A stretch of 64,000 nucleotides of DNA from Cohnella rhizoplanae (GCF_948329515.1 NZ_CAOJCN010000005.1:124001-188000); one strand, 5' to 3'; counted from the stretch's first letter, positions 16,129 through 25,040 are shown. Numbers and translations are program-made. Notes: generated from the sequence alone by a model not told the origin.

Positions 16129-17814
16129 TCATCCCTTCTGGGAATCGAGCCATGCGTTGATCTCCTTAAGGATGTCCTCTCCGCCAAGCTTGCGCCAATC
16201 GTCAACGAACGCATCGAATTCATCGACAGACGCGGCGCCCATCACGAGTTTCGTGAATACCTCCTTTTCCAACTTGTCCAGCGTCGCCCACTTTTCCGTC
16301 ATCGTCGGCGTCTGGCCGCCGAACGCGGTCATGAGCAATCGATCGCCCGTATAGTTATCCAGTAAAACCTCAAGCCCCTGGAACTGGTGGGCCATCGTCC
16401 AATTCTCCATTTTTCTGTCTCTCCGGTAATCGACCGTCGGTTGATAGAAGTCCGTGGCAGTCACGGCATCCTTCAGAATGCCGGCGTCCTGGTTGTTGAC
16501 GGCTTCTCTAAGCAAGTGGATGGAATCGATCGCTCCCTGATTGGAGACGCCCGATTGCACGACGGCGAGCCGGCTTGTGTTAATGCCGCTCCCGTTCTCT
16601 ACGACCGTAATGAACTGACTTTCATCTCTTCTTGAGCCGTGTACGAGCTCCTCAAACAGATTAAGCATTTTGACGACTGCTTCAGGATGCTTTGCGCCTT
16701 TCCGTACGACGGTATATCCGCTTGCGGAGAAGCCTACGCTGGCTTTAACCGAGGCACCGTCCACGGCGGACACGGCATACGACTTCCATTCCATGTCCGG
16801 ATTTTTCTTGACGGCATCGAAGAATACCGCCGGATTCCAGAAGGCGCCGAAAGCCATGCCGAACTTGTTGGCGGCCATATCCTCGGCGACTTTGTTGCTG
16901 TCCTTGACGCCGAACTCCCGGTCGAGCTGTCCGGCCCGATACATCTCCTGCAGCTTGGCCAGCGTCTGCTTCATCTCCGGCTGGACCGAGCCGTAGACGA
17001 CCTTGCCCGAGCCGTCCTCCACCCAGGTCTGCGGGTAGGCGTGATAGGCGTTGGAGAGCCCGGTGATCGAGGTGATCGGACCGTACAAGTAGTTGTTGAC
17101 CGCCAAGCCGAATGTGTCGTCCATGCCGTTCCCGTCCGGATCCTGCTTCGTGAACGCTTCCGAGATCTCGAACACGTCGTCAAGCGTCTTCGGCTCGGTC
17201 AGATTCAGCTTCTTGAGCCAATCCGTACGCACCCACAGAAGATTCGATTCAAAGAAAGGAGCGTTAACGACCGGAATGGCTAACAGTTTGCCGTTGAACG
17301 TGGCCGAAGCGAGAGCTGCGCCCCCGTCTCCTTGCTGAAGCTTCTTCGTATGGTCGGAAGCGTATTTCTCGTAAACGTCCGTAAGATCTTCCAGTTGTCC
17401 GGCGTCCGCCAATTGCTTAAGCTGGCTTGCCGATACGGAGAACACCTCCGGCAGGCTTCCCGATGCGATCGAGACGTTCAGCTTGCGGTTGTACTCGCCC
17501 GCCAGCGCCGTCCAGTCGTGCACGATCTTGACGCCGAGCAGCTTCTCGTACTCGCGGTACCACACGTTACTGTCGATGCTGTCGCCTTGCGGATACGTCC
17601 AGGTCTGGTCGACGGCCCGCGCGACATGGAGCTCGATCGGGGGGTCATACTTGCCGAACGGATCGGCATTCCCGGTCGTTGCCGCTGCCGAGCCCGGCGC
17701 TTGGACGGACGGCGCCTCGTTCGCCGCGTTATTGCCGCCGTCGCTGCAGCCCGCCGCAACGAGCGCGCCAGCCAGCAAGACGCTCGCGAGCGCCTTTCTT
17801 TGATTTCGTTTCAT
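16129..17814 (-). CDS. Extracellular sugar-binding lipoprotein, copy 1
   Basis: The 561-aa LplA-type lipoprotein starts at ATG 17814, after AAAGGGGGAGCGAGT, and has signal MKRNQRKALASVLLAGALVAAGC with lipobox. The mature part includes the calcium-loop sequence DPDGNGMDDTFG and long stretches identical to copy 2, for example the region around LYGPITSITGLSNAYHAYPQ. An upstream extension in the same frame to 17886 lies before the ribosome site and is not coding. Divergence from copy 2 is greatest in the N-terminal linker and in the C-terminal half, where the ligand may contact. It follows the YesN-like gene by about 100 nt. Confidence 0.9.
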   Translation of the reverse strand: MKRNQRKALASVLLAGALVAAGCSDGGNNAANEAPSVQAPGSAAATTGNADPFGKYDPPIELHVARAVDQTWTYPQGDSIDSNVWYREYEKLLGVKIVHDWTALAGEYNRKLNVSIASGSLPEVFSVSASQLKQLADAGQLEDLTDVYEKYASDHTKKLQQGDGGAALASATFNGKLLAIPVVNAPFFESNLLWVRTDWLKKLNLTEPKTLDDVFEISEAFTKQDPDGNGMDDTFGLAVNNYLYGPITSITGLSNAYHAYPQTWVEDGSGKVVYGSVQPEMKQTLAKLQEMYRAGQLDREFGVKDSNKVAEDMAANKFGMAFGAFWNPAVFFDAVKKNPDMEWKSYAVSAVDGASVKASVGFSASGYTVVRKGAKHPEAVVKMLNLFEELVHGSRRDESQFITVVENGSGINTSRLAVVQSGVSNQGAIDSIHLLREAVNNQDAGILKDAVTATDFYQPTVDYRRDRKMENWTMAHQFQGLEVLLDNYTGDRLLMTAFGGQTPTMTEKWATLDKLEKEVFTKLVMGAASVDEFDAFVDDWRKLGGEDILKEINAWLDSQKG

Positions 17815-17869
17815 ACTCGCTCCCCCTTTGGACTCCTGCAAGAGCAGGCTTCGTTCTCTTACTGAGCCC

Positions 17870-17907
17870 ATTATATTGGGGGGCATAGACGGTCTCTACT
17901 CGCCGAT
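17870..17907 (-). promoter_or_regulatory. Candidate promoter and regulator box of binding-protein copy 1
   Basis: TATAAT (17870-17875, minus strand) with ATCGGCGAGTAGAG (17894-17907) 18 nt upstream. The whole block is shared with the copy-2 leader, so the duplication carried its promoter along. It lies immediately downstream of the regulator stop codon at 17916. Confidence 0.45.
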
Positions 17908-17915
17908 CTCCACTT

Positions 17916-19610
17916 TTAACGATCCGTTTTGGATATTGCCGACCGCTCCTTGTACTCCTGGGGCGTCAGTCCCGTCTCCTTCTTGAAGAAGCGGTAAAAG
18001 GACTGCTCGGTCATAAAACCGACGGCACGCGAAATGTCCTGCACGATGAGCTGATTGTCCGCGAGCAGCTTCTGCGCTCGGGCAAGTCGCGTCGCGGCGA
18101 TATAATCAGTCAGTCCCTCGCCGGTCAGCTGCTTGTACAGGCGGGTCAGGTAATACGGATTGTAGCCGACGACCTCGCCGATGCGGGTCAGCGACAGATC
18201 GCCCGCCAGATTGTGCTCGACGTATCGCCTCACGTGCAGGATCAGATCGTCCTCGCGGTCCGACCGTTCGGCCCGTTTGCGCTCGAACAGACGCTCGGCG
18301 AGCGCGGCGAAGTATTCCTCCGCCGCGTGCCAGGACGGATGGACGTCGTATCGGGTGAGCCTGCCGAGATCGACCGTCTCGCTCAACTCCCCTTGGATCC
18401 CCCATCGGTTCATCTCCGACAGGAAGATCGGGACGAGCGAGTAGTAGATTTCCAGCTTCAGCAGCTCGTCGCCGGCTCCCTTCCCGGCTCCCAGCTCCAT
18501 CAGCTTCGCGTACTCCGCGAAAAACTGCATGCTCTGGCCGTTTTCCAGGTAAGCCGCCAGCGCGCCGATCTTGTCGAGCCGGCTGCGCGTCTCGTGCGTC
18601 CGGACGTCGGGCTCCCGTCCCGCTCCGTCCGAACCGTCCGGGCGGTCGAGCAGGATCAGCTCCTGCCCGAGTCCCAGTCCGCGTCCGAGCAGGCGCCTCA
18701 GCGCGTGGAATTGCCCGGGCAGCCGCTCCCAATCCCTCGGCTCGTCGGCCGCGGCGAACGACACGCTGAGCTGCAGCAGCTGCTTGCATGCGCCCTGGAT
18801 CGTCTCGATCGTCCCCTGGACGAAGCGGACGAAGCGTCTTGTCGCGTCGCCCGTCGACTGCTGCGGATCGCCGGAAGAGACGGCGGCAGGACCCGGCTGC
18901 AAGAACCACAGCAGCTTGTTCTGCTCGAAGGTCACGCTTACGCAGGACAGCGACTTGGCGAAGTATTCCTCGGCGATATTCGCGATCGCGTACAGCATCA
19001 GATCCTTGTCCCCGCCGCTGAAGCCGTCGCGCCAATCGTCCACGCGCCCGAGGATGAGCAGCGTCTCCGCGCCGCCGTCCAGCGGCAGCTGCAGCTCCCG
19101 CAGCCGGTCGCGGCGCTTGCGAAGCGCCTCGGCGTCTCCGCCCGCCAGCGCCAGCAGATACTCGTTCACGAGCAGCGGCCTGGCCAGCTGCATCTGACGC
19201 TCCGCGTTGCGGATCAGCTGACGCGACTCCACCGCCTCGTACAGCTGCGCGGCCGCCCGCTCCACCGCCGCGACGATCGCCTCGTGCCCCTCCGTCTTGA
19301 GCAGATAGTCGACCCCGCCGCCCCGCAGCGCCTGCTGGATATAGTCGAAGTCATCGTAGCCGCTCAGGAAGACGATCTTGCACCACGGCCAGTGCCTGAC
19401 GATCTCCCGCTGCAGCGCCAGCCCGTCCATGCCCGGCATCCGGATGTCGGACAGCACGACGTCGATCTTCATCCGGCCGAGCAGGTCCAGCGCCTCATGG
19501 GCGGAATACGCGCCGAACGTCTCCAGCTCGAGCTTGCCCGGACGGCCGAACAGGTCCAGCAGACTGTCGACGATCCAGCGTTCGTTGTCTACGATGAGCA
19601 ATCTAATCAT
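17916..19610 (-). CDS. YesN-like response regulator with AraC-type DNA-binding domain
   Basis: The 564-aa protein has a receiver domain (1-120; D55 in LSDIRMPG is the phosphorylation site, K in LLKTEG region) and a C-terminal AraC/XylS double helix-turn-helix (about 455-560, LSLTRIGEVVGYNPYYLTRLYKQ and GFMTEQSFYRFFKKETGLTPQEY). The roughly 300-residue middle is the variable linker usual for YesN regulators. The start ATG overlaps the kinase gene by 8 nt, so the two are translationally coupled. It very likely activates the binding-protein/permease genes immediately downstream. Confidence 0.92.
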   Translation of the reverse strand: MIRLLIVDNERWIVDSLLDLFGRPGKLELETFGAYSAHEALDLLGRMKIDVVLSDIRMPGMDGLALQREIVRHWPWCKIVFLSGYDDFDYIQQALRGGGVDYLLKTEGHEAIVAAVERAAAQLYEAVESRQLIRNAERQMQLARPLLVNEYLLALAGGDAEALRKRRDRLRELQLPLDGGAETLLILGRVDDWRDGFSGGDKDLMLYAIANIAEEYFAKSLSCVSVTFEQNKLLWFLQPGPAAVSSGDPQQSTGDATRRFVRFVQGTIETIQGACKQLLQLSVSFAAADEPRDWERLPGQFHALRRLLGRGLGLGQELILLDRPDGSDGAGREPDVRTHETRSRLDKIGALAAYLENGQSMQFFAEYAKLMELGAGKGAGDELLKLEIYYSLVPIFLSEMNRWGIQGELSETVDLGRLTRYDVHPSWHAAEEYFAALAERLFERKRAERSDREDDLILHVRRYVEHNLAGDLSLTRIGEVVGYNPYYLTRLYKQLTGEGLTDYIAATRLARAQKLLADNQLIVQDISRAVGFMTEQSFYRFFKKETGLTPQEYKERSAISKTDR

Positions 19611-21366
19611 GGCGCGGCTCCTCCTTGTCCTGGCGAATCGTCAATTGCGCCTTCAGCCCGCCCAGCTCGCTCCGCGACAACGACAGCCCGCAGTCCGGCC
19701 CGAACTTCAGCTGCAGCCGGCGGTGGATATTCAGCAGGCCCGTCGTCTCGATCGCCCGGTCCGCCGCGGAGACGGACTTGCGCAGCTGCTCCAGCCGGAG
19801 GACGTCCAGCTCCTCCCCGTTGTCCTCGATCTCGATGCTCAGACGGCCGTCCGGCTCCTCCCGGAAGCCGATGCGCAGCCTGCCGTCGCCGCTCTTGTTC
19901 TCGAGCCCGTGCAGATAGGCGTTCTCGATGAGCGGCTGCACGATGAGACGCGGCACCTCCGCCTGCGCCCAGCCGTTCGGCATCTCCTCCTGCTCGACCT
20001 CGACCGTCCCAGAGAACCGGAATTTCTGAATCTCCACGTACGAGCCGGCGTGCTTCATCTCCTGCTCCAGCGTGACCGTCTCCGCCCCGTTTCGCGTGAT
20101 GAATTGAAAGTAGCTGCCCAGATGCCGGAACATGCGGTCCGCCAGTTCGTGTTCCCTCATCTGAACCAAGCCCTGCAAAATAAAGAAGCTGTTATAGAAA
20201 AAGTGGGGATTGATCTGGGACTGCAGCTGCTTGAGCTCGGAGCGCTGGGAGCGGATCTGCTGCTCGTACACCTCGCCGATCAGCGTCTCGATCCGGCCGA
20301 GCATATGGTTGAACTGGTTGTACAGATAATGGAATTCGTCCTGGTTGCGATGATATACCCGGACGCCGAGGTCTCCCTTCTCTACCTTCCGGAAGGAGAC
20401 GACGAGCCGCTTGATCGGCTTGTGGATGAGCCGGTGGATCCAGTACGAGAACGCCACGACCAGCGCCAGCGCGATCATTGAGAGCAGCCAGATCCAGTCG
20501 CGATGCCGGTTGAGCGGCTGCATCACCTTCTCCGCCGGCACCAGCACCGCAAGCGTCGTATCGAGGACGGCGGAATATTCGTGGGCGACGAAAAAGGAGC
20601 CCTTCTCCGTCTTCATCGTGAATTGCCCCGGCGCCGCGGATTGGCCGTCCGCCGGCTTCGCTCCGATCGATCCCGCCAGCTCGGACAGCACCTGTCCGTC
20701 GATGCCCGAAGCCACGTTCCACGCGCCGTCCGCGCTCATCCATACCGCCCCGCCCTGCTCGCCGTTCGCCATCGACGAGAGCGTGCGCACGATCTCCGCC
20801 CGCGACAGCTCGATCTCGACGGCCAGCACCGGCTTGCGGTTCACGTAGATCGCATCCGGATATACGCCGCTGAGCAGCAGCCTGTCCTGGAAACTGAAGA
20901 CGGACGAACTCATATTGCGGGGCTCGAGCATGGCGTTCAGCTCCTCCTCCGGAATCGTGTCGTCGTAGTTGTTGGCCATGACGCTGCGGCCGAGGGCCGG
21001 AATATACAGCTTGACGTTTTCTACGAACGGACTGGAGCTCTTGAGCAGATAGAGCTTGCTCTTGACCGCCAGAATCGTGCGCGAACGTTCGAAGTCGTTC
21101 ATCCGGGCCGCCGCCGTGCCGAGGCTGAGCAGGTCGTCGTCGCTCACGTACTCCATCTCCAGACGGCGGAGCCTGGCCAGCTCGGTCTCAAGCGACGTCA
21201 GGTAGAAGTGGACGCGCGAAGCCATCGATGCCGAGATCTGCTTCTTGACGACGTCATGTCCCGACTGGTTCATGAACAGGCTGGACAGGTAGATGGGAAT
21301 GATCATGAGCAAAAAAGACAATACGAGCTTGGGATATATTGTTAGCGCTTTCAAGAACGTCCTCAT
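19603..21366 (-). CDS. YesM-like sensor histidine kinase
   Basis: The start is ATG 21366 after GGAGGGATGCT, giving 587 aa. TM1 is at about 8-30, an extracellular sensor at about 31-285, TM2 at about 288-312, then HAMP, a His_kinase domain with QINPHFFYNS (phospho-acceptor His) and an HATPase domain with LIENAYLHGLE and IEIEDNGEE. YesM/YesN pairs sense extracellular or binding-protein-loaded oligosaccharides. A perfect cre consensus lies within codons 4-8. It is preceded by a terminator from the esterase gene, so it should have its own promoter in the short spacer, which I could not identify. Confidence 0.92.
   Translation of the reverse strand: MRTFLKALTIYPKLVLSFLLMIIPIYLSSLFMNQSGHDVVKKQISASMASRVHFYLTSLETELARLRRLEMEYVSDDDLLSLGTAAARMNDFERSRTILAVKSKLYLLKSSSPFVENVKLYIPALGRSVMANNYDDTIPEEELNAMLEPRNMSSSVFSFQDRLLLSGVYPDAIYVNRKPVLAVEIELSRAEIVRTLSSMANGEQGGAVWMSADGAWNVASGIDGQVLSELAGSIGAKPADGQSAAPGQFTMKTEKGSFFVAHEYSAVLDTTLAVLVPAEKVMQPLNRHRDWIWLLSMIALALVVAFSYWIHRLIHKPIKRLVVSFRKVEKGDLGVRVYHRNQDEFHYLYNQFNHMLGRIETLIGEVYEQQIRSQRSELKQLQSQINPHFFYNSFFILQGLVQMREHELADRMFRHLGSYFQFITRNGAETVTLEQEMKHAGSYVEIQKFRFSGTVEVEQEEMPNGWAQAEVPRLIVQPLIENAYLHGLENKSGDGRLRIGFREEPDGRLSIEIEDNGEELDVLRLEQLRKSVSAADRAIETTGLLNIHRRLQLKFGPDCGLSLSRSELGGLKAQLTIRQDKEEPRHD
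21340..21354 (-). promoter_or_regulatory. Perfect cre consensus inside the kinase gene
   Basis: TTGAAAGCGCTAACA on the minus strand satisfies every fixed position of WTGNAANCGNWNNCW. It covers codons 5-9 of the kinase gene. CcpA bound here would act as a roadblock to transcription of the whole YesMN/Lpl locus when preferred sugars are present. Confidence 0.6.
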
Positions 21367-21433
21367 AGCATCCCTCCGCCGCGGTATGGCAGGGCCGCTC
21401 TCCGTCCGGCGCCCGCTTCTACAACAGAATAAC

Positions 21434-21478
21434 AAAAAAGAGGGGCGCCGTCGCTTCTTTCGAACGGTGCCGCGCTCC
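21434..21478 (-). terminator. Terminator of the CE7 esterase gene
   Basis: On the minus strand GGCACCG pairs with CGGCGCC across a loop, followed by CCTCTTTTTTG. It sits just after the stop codon at 21487. The stem is short, hence moderate confidence. Confidence 0.45.
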
Positions 21479-21486
21479 CTCGATCG

Positions 21487-22446
21487 TTACATCCCCAGCA
21501 TAAACTGCAAGGCTTTGTCCTCGAAATCGGCCAGCCGTTCGTGCACATAGTCGTGATAAAGCTCCATCCGCTTGGCTCCGACGATCTTGTTGTACGCCGC
21601 GAATTGCGTGGAGGGCGGGCATACGGTGTCCAGCAGCCCGACTCCCATCATCACCTCTCCGCGGATCCGGTCCGCCAGGTGCTGAACGTCGATATAGCCA
21701 AGCTTCTCGAATATCTCATCCTCCCGGGCATGCTGGGGATCGAAGAGACGGAAATAAGTCCGCAGCTCCTCGTAGGCGTCTCTCGCCAGATCCATCTCCC
21801 ATACCCGCCTGTAATCGCACAGGAACGGGACGCTCGGCGCCGCGCGCCGGATCCGCGGCTCCAGCGCCGCGCAGGCGAGCGCGAGCCCGCCGCCCTGCGA
21901 GCCGCCGATCGTGCCCACCCGCGCGGCATCCACCTCGGGCAGCGACATCGCGATGCCGGCCAGCTGGGCCGCATCGAGGAATATATCGCGGAACAGCAGC
22001 CGGTCCGGGTGATCGTCAAGGCCGCGGATGATATGTCCTCTGTACGTGGTCCCCCTCGCGCCGCCCTTATCCTCGGACCGCCCGCCCTGCCCGCGGCAGT
22101 CCATCGCCAGCACGGAGAACCCGGCCGCGGCGTAACTCAGCTTGTCGATCCAATCGCCCGAGTGATGCGCATAGCCGTGGAATTGCAGCACCGCCGGATG
22201 GGGTTCATGGACGCCCTTCGGCCGGACGTACTTGGCATGAATCCTCGCGCCCCCGACGCCGGTGAAGTATAAATGATAGCAGTCGGCATGCGGCACCTTG
22301 AACCCGCTCTCTACCAGTTCGACCTGCGGATCCGTCTCCCTCATCTCCGCGAGCGCACGCTCCCAATAAGCGTCGAAGTCGGCCGGCTTCGGGTTTCTCC
22401 CTGCGTACGTTTCCAATTGCGCGAGCGGCATATCGATCGTCGGCAT
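21487..22446 (-). CDS. Acetyl xylan esterase / cephalosporin-C deacetylase family (CE7)
   Basis: The 319-aa alpha/beta-hydrolase has CE7 hallmarks: RGQGG near 118, the nucleophile elbow GSQGG near 185 and a C-terminal HERL His region. Length matches CE7 enzymes, which are cytoplasmic hexamers removing acetyl groups from short xylo-oligosaccharides. There is no signal peptide. It is divergent from an AraC regulator and shares with it a perfect CAATATT palindrome at 22499-22515. Its placement beside GH4 and the Lpl transporter suggests deacetylation of imported hemicellulose or pectin fragments. Confidence 0.85.
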   Translation of the reverse strand: MPTIDMPLAQLETYAGRNPKPADFDAYWERALAEMRETDPQVELVESGFKVPHADCYHLYFTGVGGARIHAKYVRPKGVHEPHPAVLQFHGYAHHSGDWIDKLSYAAAGFSVLAMDCRGQGGRSEDKGGARGTTYRGHIIRGLDDHPDRLLFRDIFLDAAQLAGIAMSLPEVDAARVGTIGGSQGGGLALACAALEPRIRRAAPSVPFLCDYRRVWEMDLARDAYEELRTYFRLFDPQHAREDEIFEKLGYIDVQHLADRIRGEVMMGVGLLDTVCPPSTQFAAYNKIVGAKRMELYHDYVHERLADFEDKALQFMLGM

Positions 22447-22498
22447 TTTCCTGGCACCTCTCCCTGATTAACGGACGCGCGAGCGCCTACTTGTAGTA

Positions 22499-22515
22499 CA
22501 ATATTTGCAATATTG
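22499..22515. promoter_or_regulatory. Perfect palindrome between the CE7 and AraC genes
   Basis: CAATATT-TGC-AATATTG lies in the 145-bp divergent intergenic region. Related AATATT half-sites recur upstream of the GH4 gene (about 23492-23526). It is a candidate operator for the AraC protein encoded at 22592. Confidence 0.5.
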
Positions 22516-22591
22516 GGTTTGATCTCTCTGAATGTATGCCAGATAAATCCGCTATTCAATCGCAAATAATTGAGACGGAGGTAGTATAATC

Positions 22592-23461
22592 TTGCTCAGA
22601 AAAAATTTCGGATTTCGATATACGGAGCCTACGGACGCCTTGATGGCGATCCGGACGATCGGCTGGGAGAGCACCGTAAGCGACGGTTATCGCTGGAATG
22701 GGCGGTCGCGCGGGGACAAGTTCGTGCTGTTTCAATACACCTTGTCGGGAGAGGGACATCTGGTGAGCGGCGGCAAGCATTATCGCATTCCCAAGCACCA
22801 TGGCTTTTTCGTCGCCGTACCGGATAACCACGAGTACTATTACAGCCCGGAGAGCGACGCGCCCTGGGAATTCATCTTCCTGACGGCGGCGGGCAGGCAT
22901 GTCGACGCCTACTGGAGCGACATCGTCGCGAAGACCGGTCCCGTCGTCACCTTCAAGCCGAATGCGCAGCCGATCGCCATGCTATGGGAGATGATGGAGA
23001 ATGCGGACACGAAAACGGGGCTCGATAAATACGAGCTCTCCGTCCGCCTGTACGAGTGGATCGTCGCCTGTCTGCGCGCCCTCGACGGCAGGCCCGAGGC
23101 GGGTCAAGCCGTTCCCGATTCGATTGCCGCCGCCCTGAGATTCATGGAGACGCAGTACCACAGCTTCCTGACCCTGGAGCAGATCGCCGCCGAAGCGGGA
23201 ATGTCCAAGTACCATTTTTGCAGACTCTTCCTGAAGCACGCCGGCGTCACGCCGATCCATCATCTGACCAAGATCCGGATCGAGGAGGCGTCGCGCCTCC
23301 TTCGGCAGACCCGCCAGCCTGTCGCGGCGATCGCCGCCGCCTCCGGCTTCGACAACAGCAGCTATTTCGGCAAAGTGTTCCGCAAGCTGATGGGCGCGTC
23401 GCCTCAGCAATTCCGCGACAGCACGGACGATATCCCCGATCATCATATTTTGATCGATTAG
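22592..23461 (+). CDS. AraC family transcriptional regulator
   Basis: The start is TTG at 22592, ten bases after GGAGG. The 289-aa product has an N-terminal cupin-like sugar-binding domain (about 20-160; YTLSGEGHLVSGGKHY, PDNHEYYYSP) and a C-terminal AraC domain (about 185-285) with both helix-turn-helix units (FLTLEQIAAEAGMSKYHFCR; AAASGFDNSSYFGKVFRK). It is divergent from the CE7 esterase and upstream of the GH4 gene, so probably activates both in response to an intracellular sugar. Confidence 0.9.
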   Translation: MLRKNFGFRYTEPTDALMAIRTIGWESTVSDGYRWNGRSRGDKFVLFQYTLSGEGHLVSGGKHYRIPKHHGFFVAVPDNHEYYYSPESDAPWEFIFLTAAGRHVDAYWSDIVAKTGPVVTFKPNAQPIAMLWEMMENADTKTGLDKYELSVRLYEWIVACLRALDGRPEAGQAVPDSIAAALRFMETQYHSFLTLEQIAAEAGMSKYHFCRLFLKHAGVTPIHHLTKIRIEEASRLLRQTRQPVAAIAAASGFDNSSYFGKVFRKLMGASPQQFRDSTDDIPDHHILID

Positions 23462-23491
23462 CCGCCTGCCGCACTTGGCCTTAAATCAAGA

Positions 23492-23526
23492 GCAATATTT
23501 TCTCACTCCGGCGATAATATTCTGCT
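23492..23526. promoter_or_regulatory. AATATT inverted half-sites upstream of the GH4 gene
   Basis: AGCAATATT and, inverted, AATATTCTGCT are separated by about 15 bp in the spacer between the AraC gene and the GH4 gene. They share the CAATATT core with the palindrome at 22499-22515, suggesting a common regulator. Confidence 0.35.
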
Positions 23527-23608
23527 ATTTACTCCCCGTATATCAGGATCCTATGATATTACCCGAGAGGAAGTAATGCGCAATTATTTCATACGGAGGT
23601 CGAGACGA

Positions 23609-25000
23609 ATGCTGAAAATCGCAATGATCGGGGCAGGCAGCATCAACTTCACCCGCAGGCTGATCATGGACTTAATGGCAGTGCCCGAGTTCCGCGATAC
23701 TGAATTCCGCCTGATGGACATTGATCCGGAGACGCTCGAGATGGTAACGAAGCTGAGCGAGCGGATGCTCGCGACGAACGGTCTGACGGAAGCGAAAATC
23801 GTGCCGACGACGAACCAGCGGGAGGCGATCAAGGACGCCGACTATGTCATCTGCCTGGCCCGCGTGGGCGGCCTCGAAGCGTACCGCCACGATATCGAGA
23901 TCCCGCTGAAGTACGGCGTCGAGCAATGCGTCGGCGATACGCTCGGTCCCGGCGGCGTTTTCTTCGCGCTCCGTACGATCCCCGTGCTGCTCGATATCGC
24001 GCGGGATATGCGGGAGCTCGCGCCGAACGCGCTGCTGCTTAACTATTCGAACCCGATGGCGATGAATACGTGGGCCGTCCGGCGCGCCGGCGGCGTCCGG
24101 GTCGTCGGCCTCTGTCACGGCGTGCAGCACGGGCACGAGCAGATCGCCGAAGCGTTCGGCCTGCCGCAGGACGAGATCGACCAAATCTGCGCGGGCATTA
24201 ACCACCAGACCTGGTTCGTCAACATCTCCCACAAGGGCAAGGATCTGACGCCGCATCTGCTCGAGGCGTTCGAGAACCATCCGACGCTGCCGCAAAGAGA
24301 GCCGTGCCGCATCGACGTGCTGCGCAGATTCGGCTACTACTCGACGGAGTCGAACGGACACTTAAGCGAATATCTGCCTTGGTACCGCAAGAAATCGGCC
24401 GACATGTCCAAATGGATCAACGACAAGGAATGGATCGGCGGGGTAACGGCCGGTTATCTGGAGCATTGCCTGACGCGCTTCGTCGACTACAAGGAGATGT
24501 ACCCGAAGATGCTGAGCGGCGAGATCGAGTCCATCCCGCTCGGACAGCGCTCGGAGGAGCACGGCTCGTACATCATCGAAGCGCTGGAGACCGGCAAGAC
24601 TTATCGAGGCAACTTCAACATCGAGAACCGCGGCATGATCACCAACCTGCCGGACGGCAGCACGATCGAGATCCCTTGCTACGTGGATCGCAACGGCATC
24701 GCGCCGACGTACATCGGCGATCTCCCGATGGCCTGCGCCGCCACCTGCCGGGCCAGCATCAGCGTGCAGGAGATGGCCGTCGAAGCCGCGTTGACCGGCA
24801 ACCGCGAGCTAGTGAAGCTTGCCGTGCTGCACGATCCGCTCACAGCCGCCGTCTGCAGCACCGAGCAGGTCTGGAGCATGGTCGACGAGATGCTCGAGGC
24901 GCTGTCCCCCTGGCTGCCCCAGTTCAATGGCGAGAACCGCACCTGGCCGGATCTCCCGCAGCCGCAGGGCGACCTGTATCACTTCACGCGCGCGAAGTAA
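23609..25000 (+). CDS. Glycoside hydrolase family 4 (NAD/metal-dependent alpha-glycosidase)
   Basis: I start at ATG 23609, nine bases after GGAGG, giving 463 aa; an ATG eleven codons earlier has no ribosome site. The N-terminus has the NAD-binding GAGSINF. GH4 features follow: CVGDTLGPGGVFFALRTIP, NYSNPMAMNTWAV, the metal-site LCHGVQHG and GINHQTWF. GH4 enzymes cleave alpha-glycosides by a redox elimination needing NAD and Mn2+. Substrate groups differ at the C-H-x-x motif; here it is CHGV rather than CHSV or CHEV, so galactosidase, glucosidase, glucuronidase and galacturonidase all remain possible. It acts in the cytoplasm. Confidence 0.85.
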   Translation: MLKIAMIGAGSINFTRRLIMDLMAVPEFRDTEFRLMDIDPETLEMVTKLSERMLATNGLTEAKIVPTTNQREAIKDADYVICLARVGGLEAYRHDIEIPLKYGVEQCVGDTLGPGGVFFALRTIPVLLDIARDMRELAPNALLLNYSNPMAMNTWAVRRAGGVRVVGLCHGVQHGHEQIAEAFGLPQDEIDQICAGINHQTWFVNISHKGKDLTPHLLEAFENHPTLPQREPCRIDVLRRFGYYSTESNGHLSEYLPWYRKKSADMSKWINDKEWIGGVTAGYLEHCLTRFVDYKEMYPKMLSGEIESIPLGQRSEEHGSYIIEALETGKTYRGNFNIENRGMITNLPDGSTIEIPCYVDRNGIAPTYIGDLPMACAATCRASISVQEMAVEAALTGNRELVKLAVLHDPLTAAVCSTEQVWSMVDEMLEALSPWLPQFNGENRTWPDLPQPQGDLYHFTRAK

Positions 25001-25005
25001 TAAAG

Positions 25006-25040
25006 AAGCGGCAGCCGTCGTATGGGCTGCCGCTTTTTCT
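25006..25040 (+). terminator. Bidirectional terminator between GH4 and CapA genes
   Basis: AAGCGGCAGCC and its exact inverse flank an 8-nt loop, followed by TTTTTCTT on the plus strand and by CTTCTTTATT on the minus strand. It serves the convergent GH4 and CapA-like genes. Confidence 0.85.

Noticed and set aside
19195-19330. Transposon or insertion sequence boundaries around the YesMN/Lpl locus
   Set aside because: No transposase gene or terminal inverted repeat was found; the only duplication is the tandem binding-protein event.
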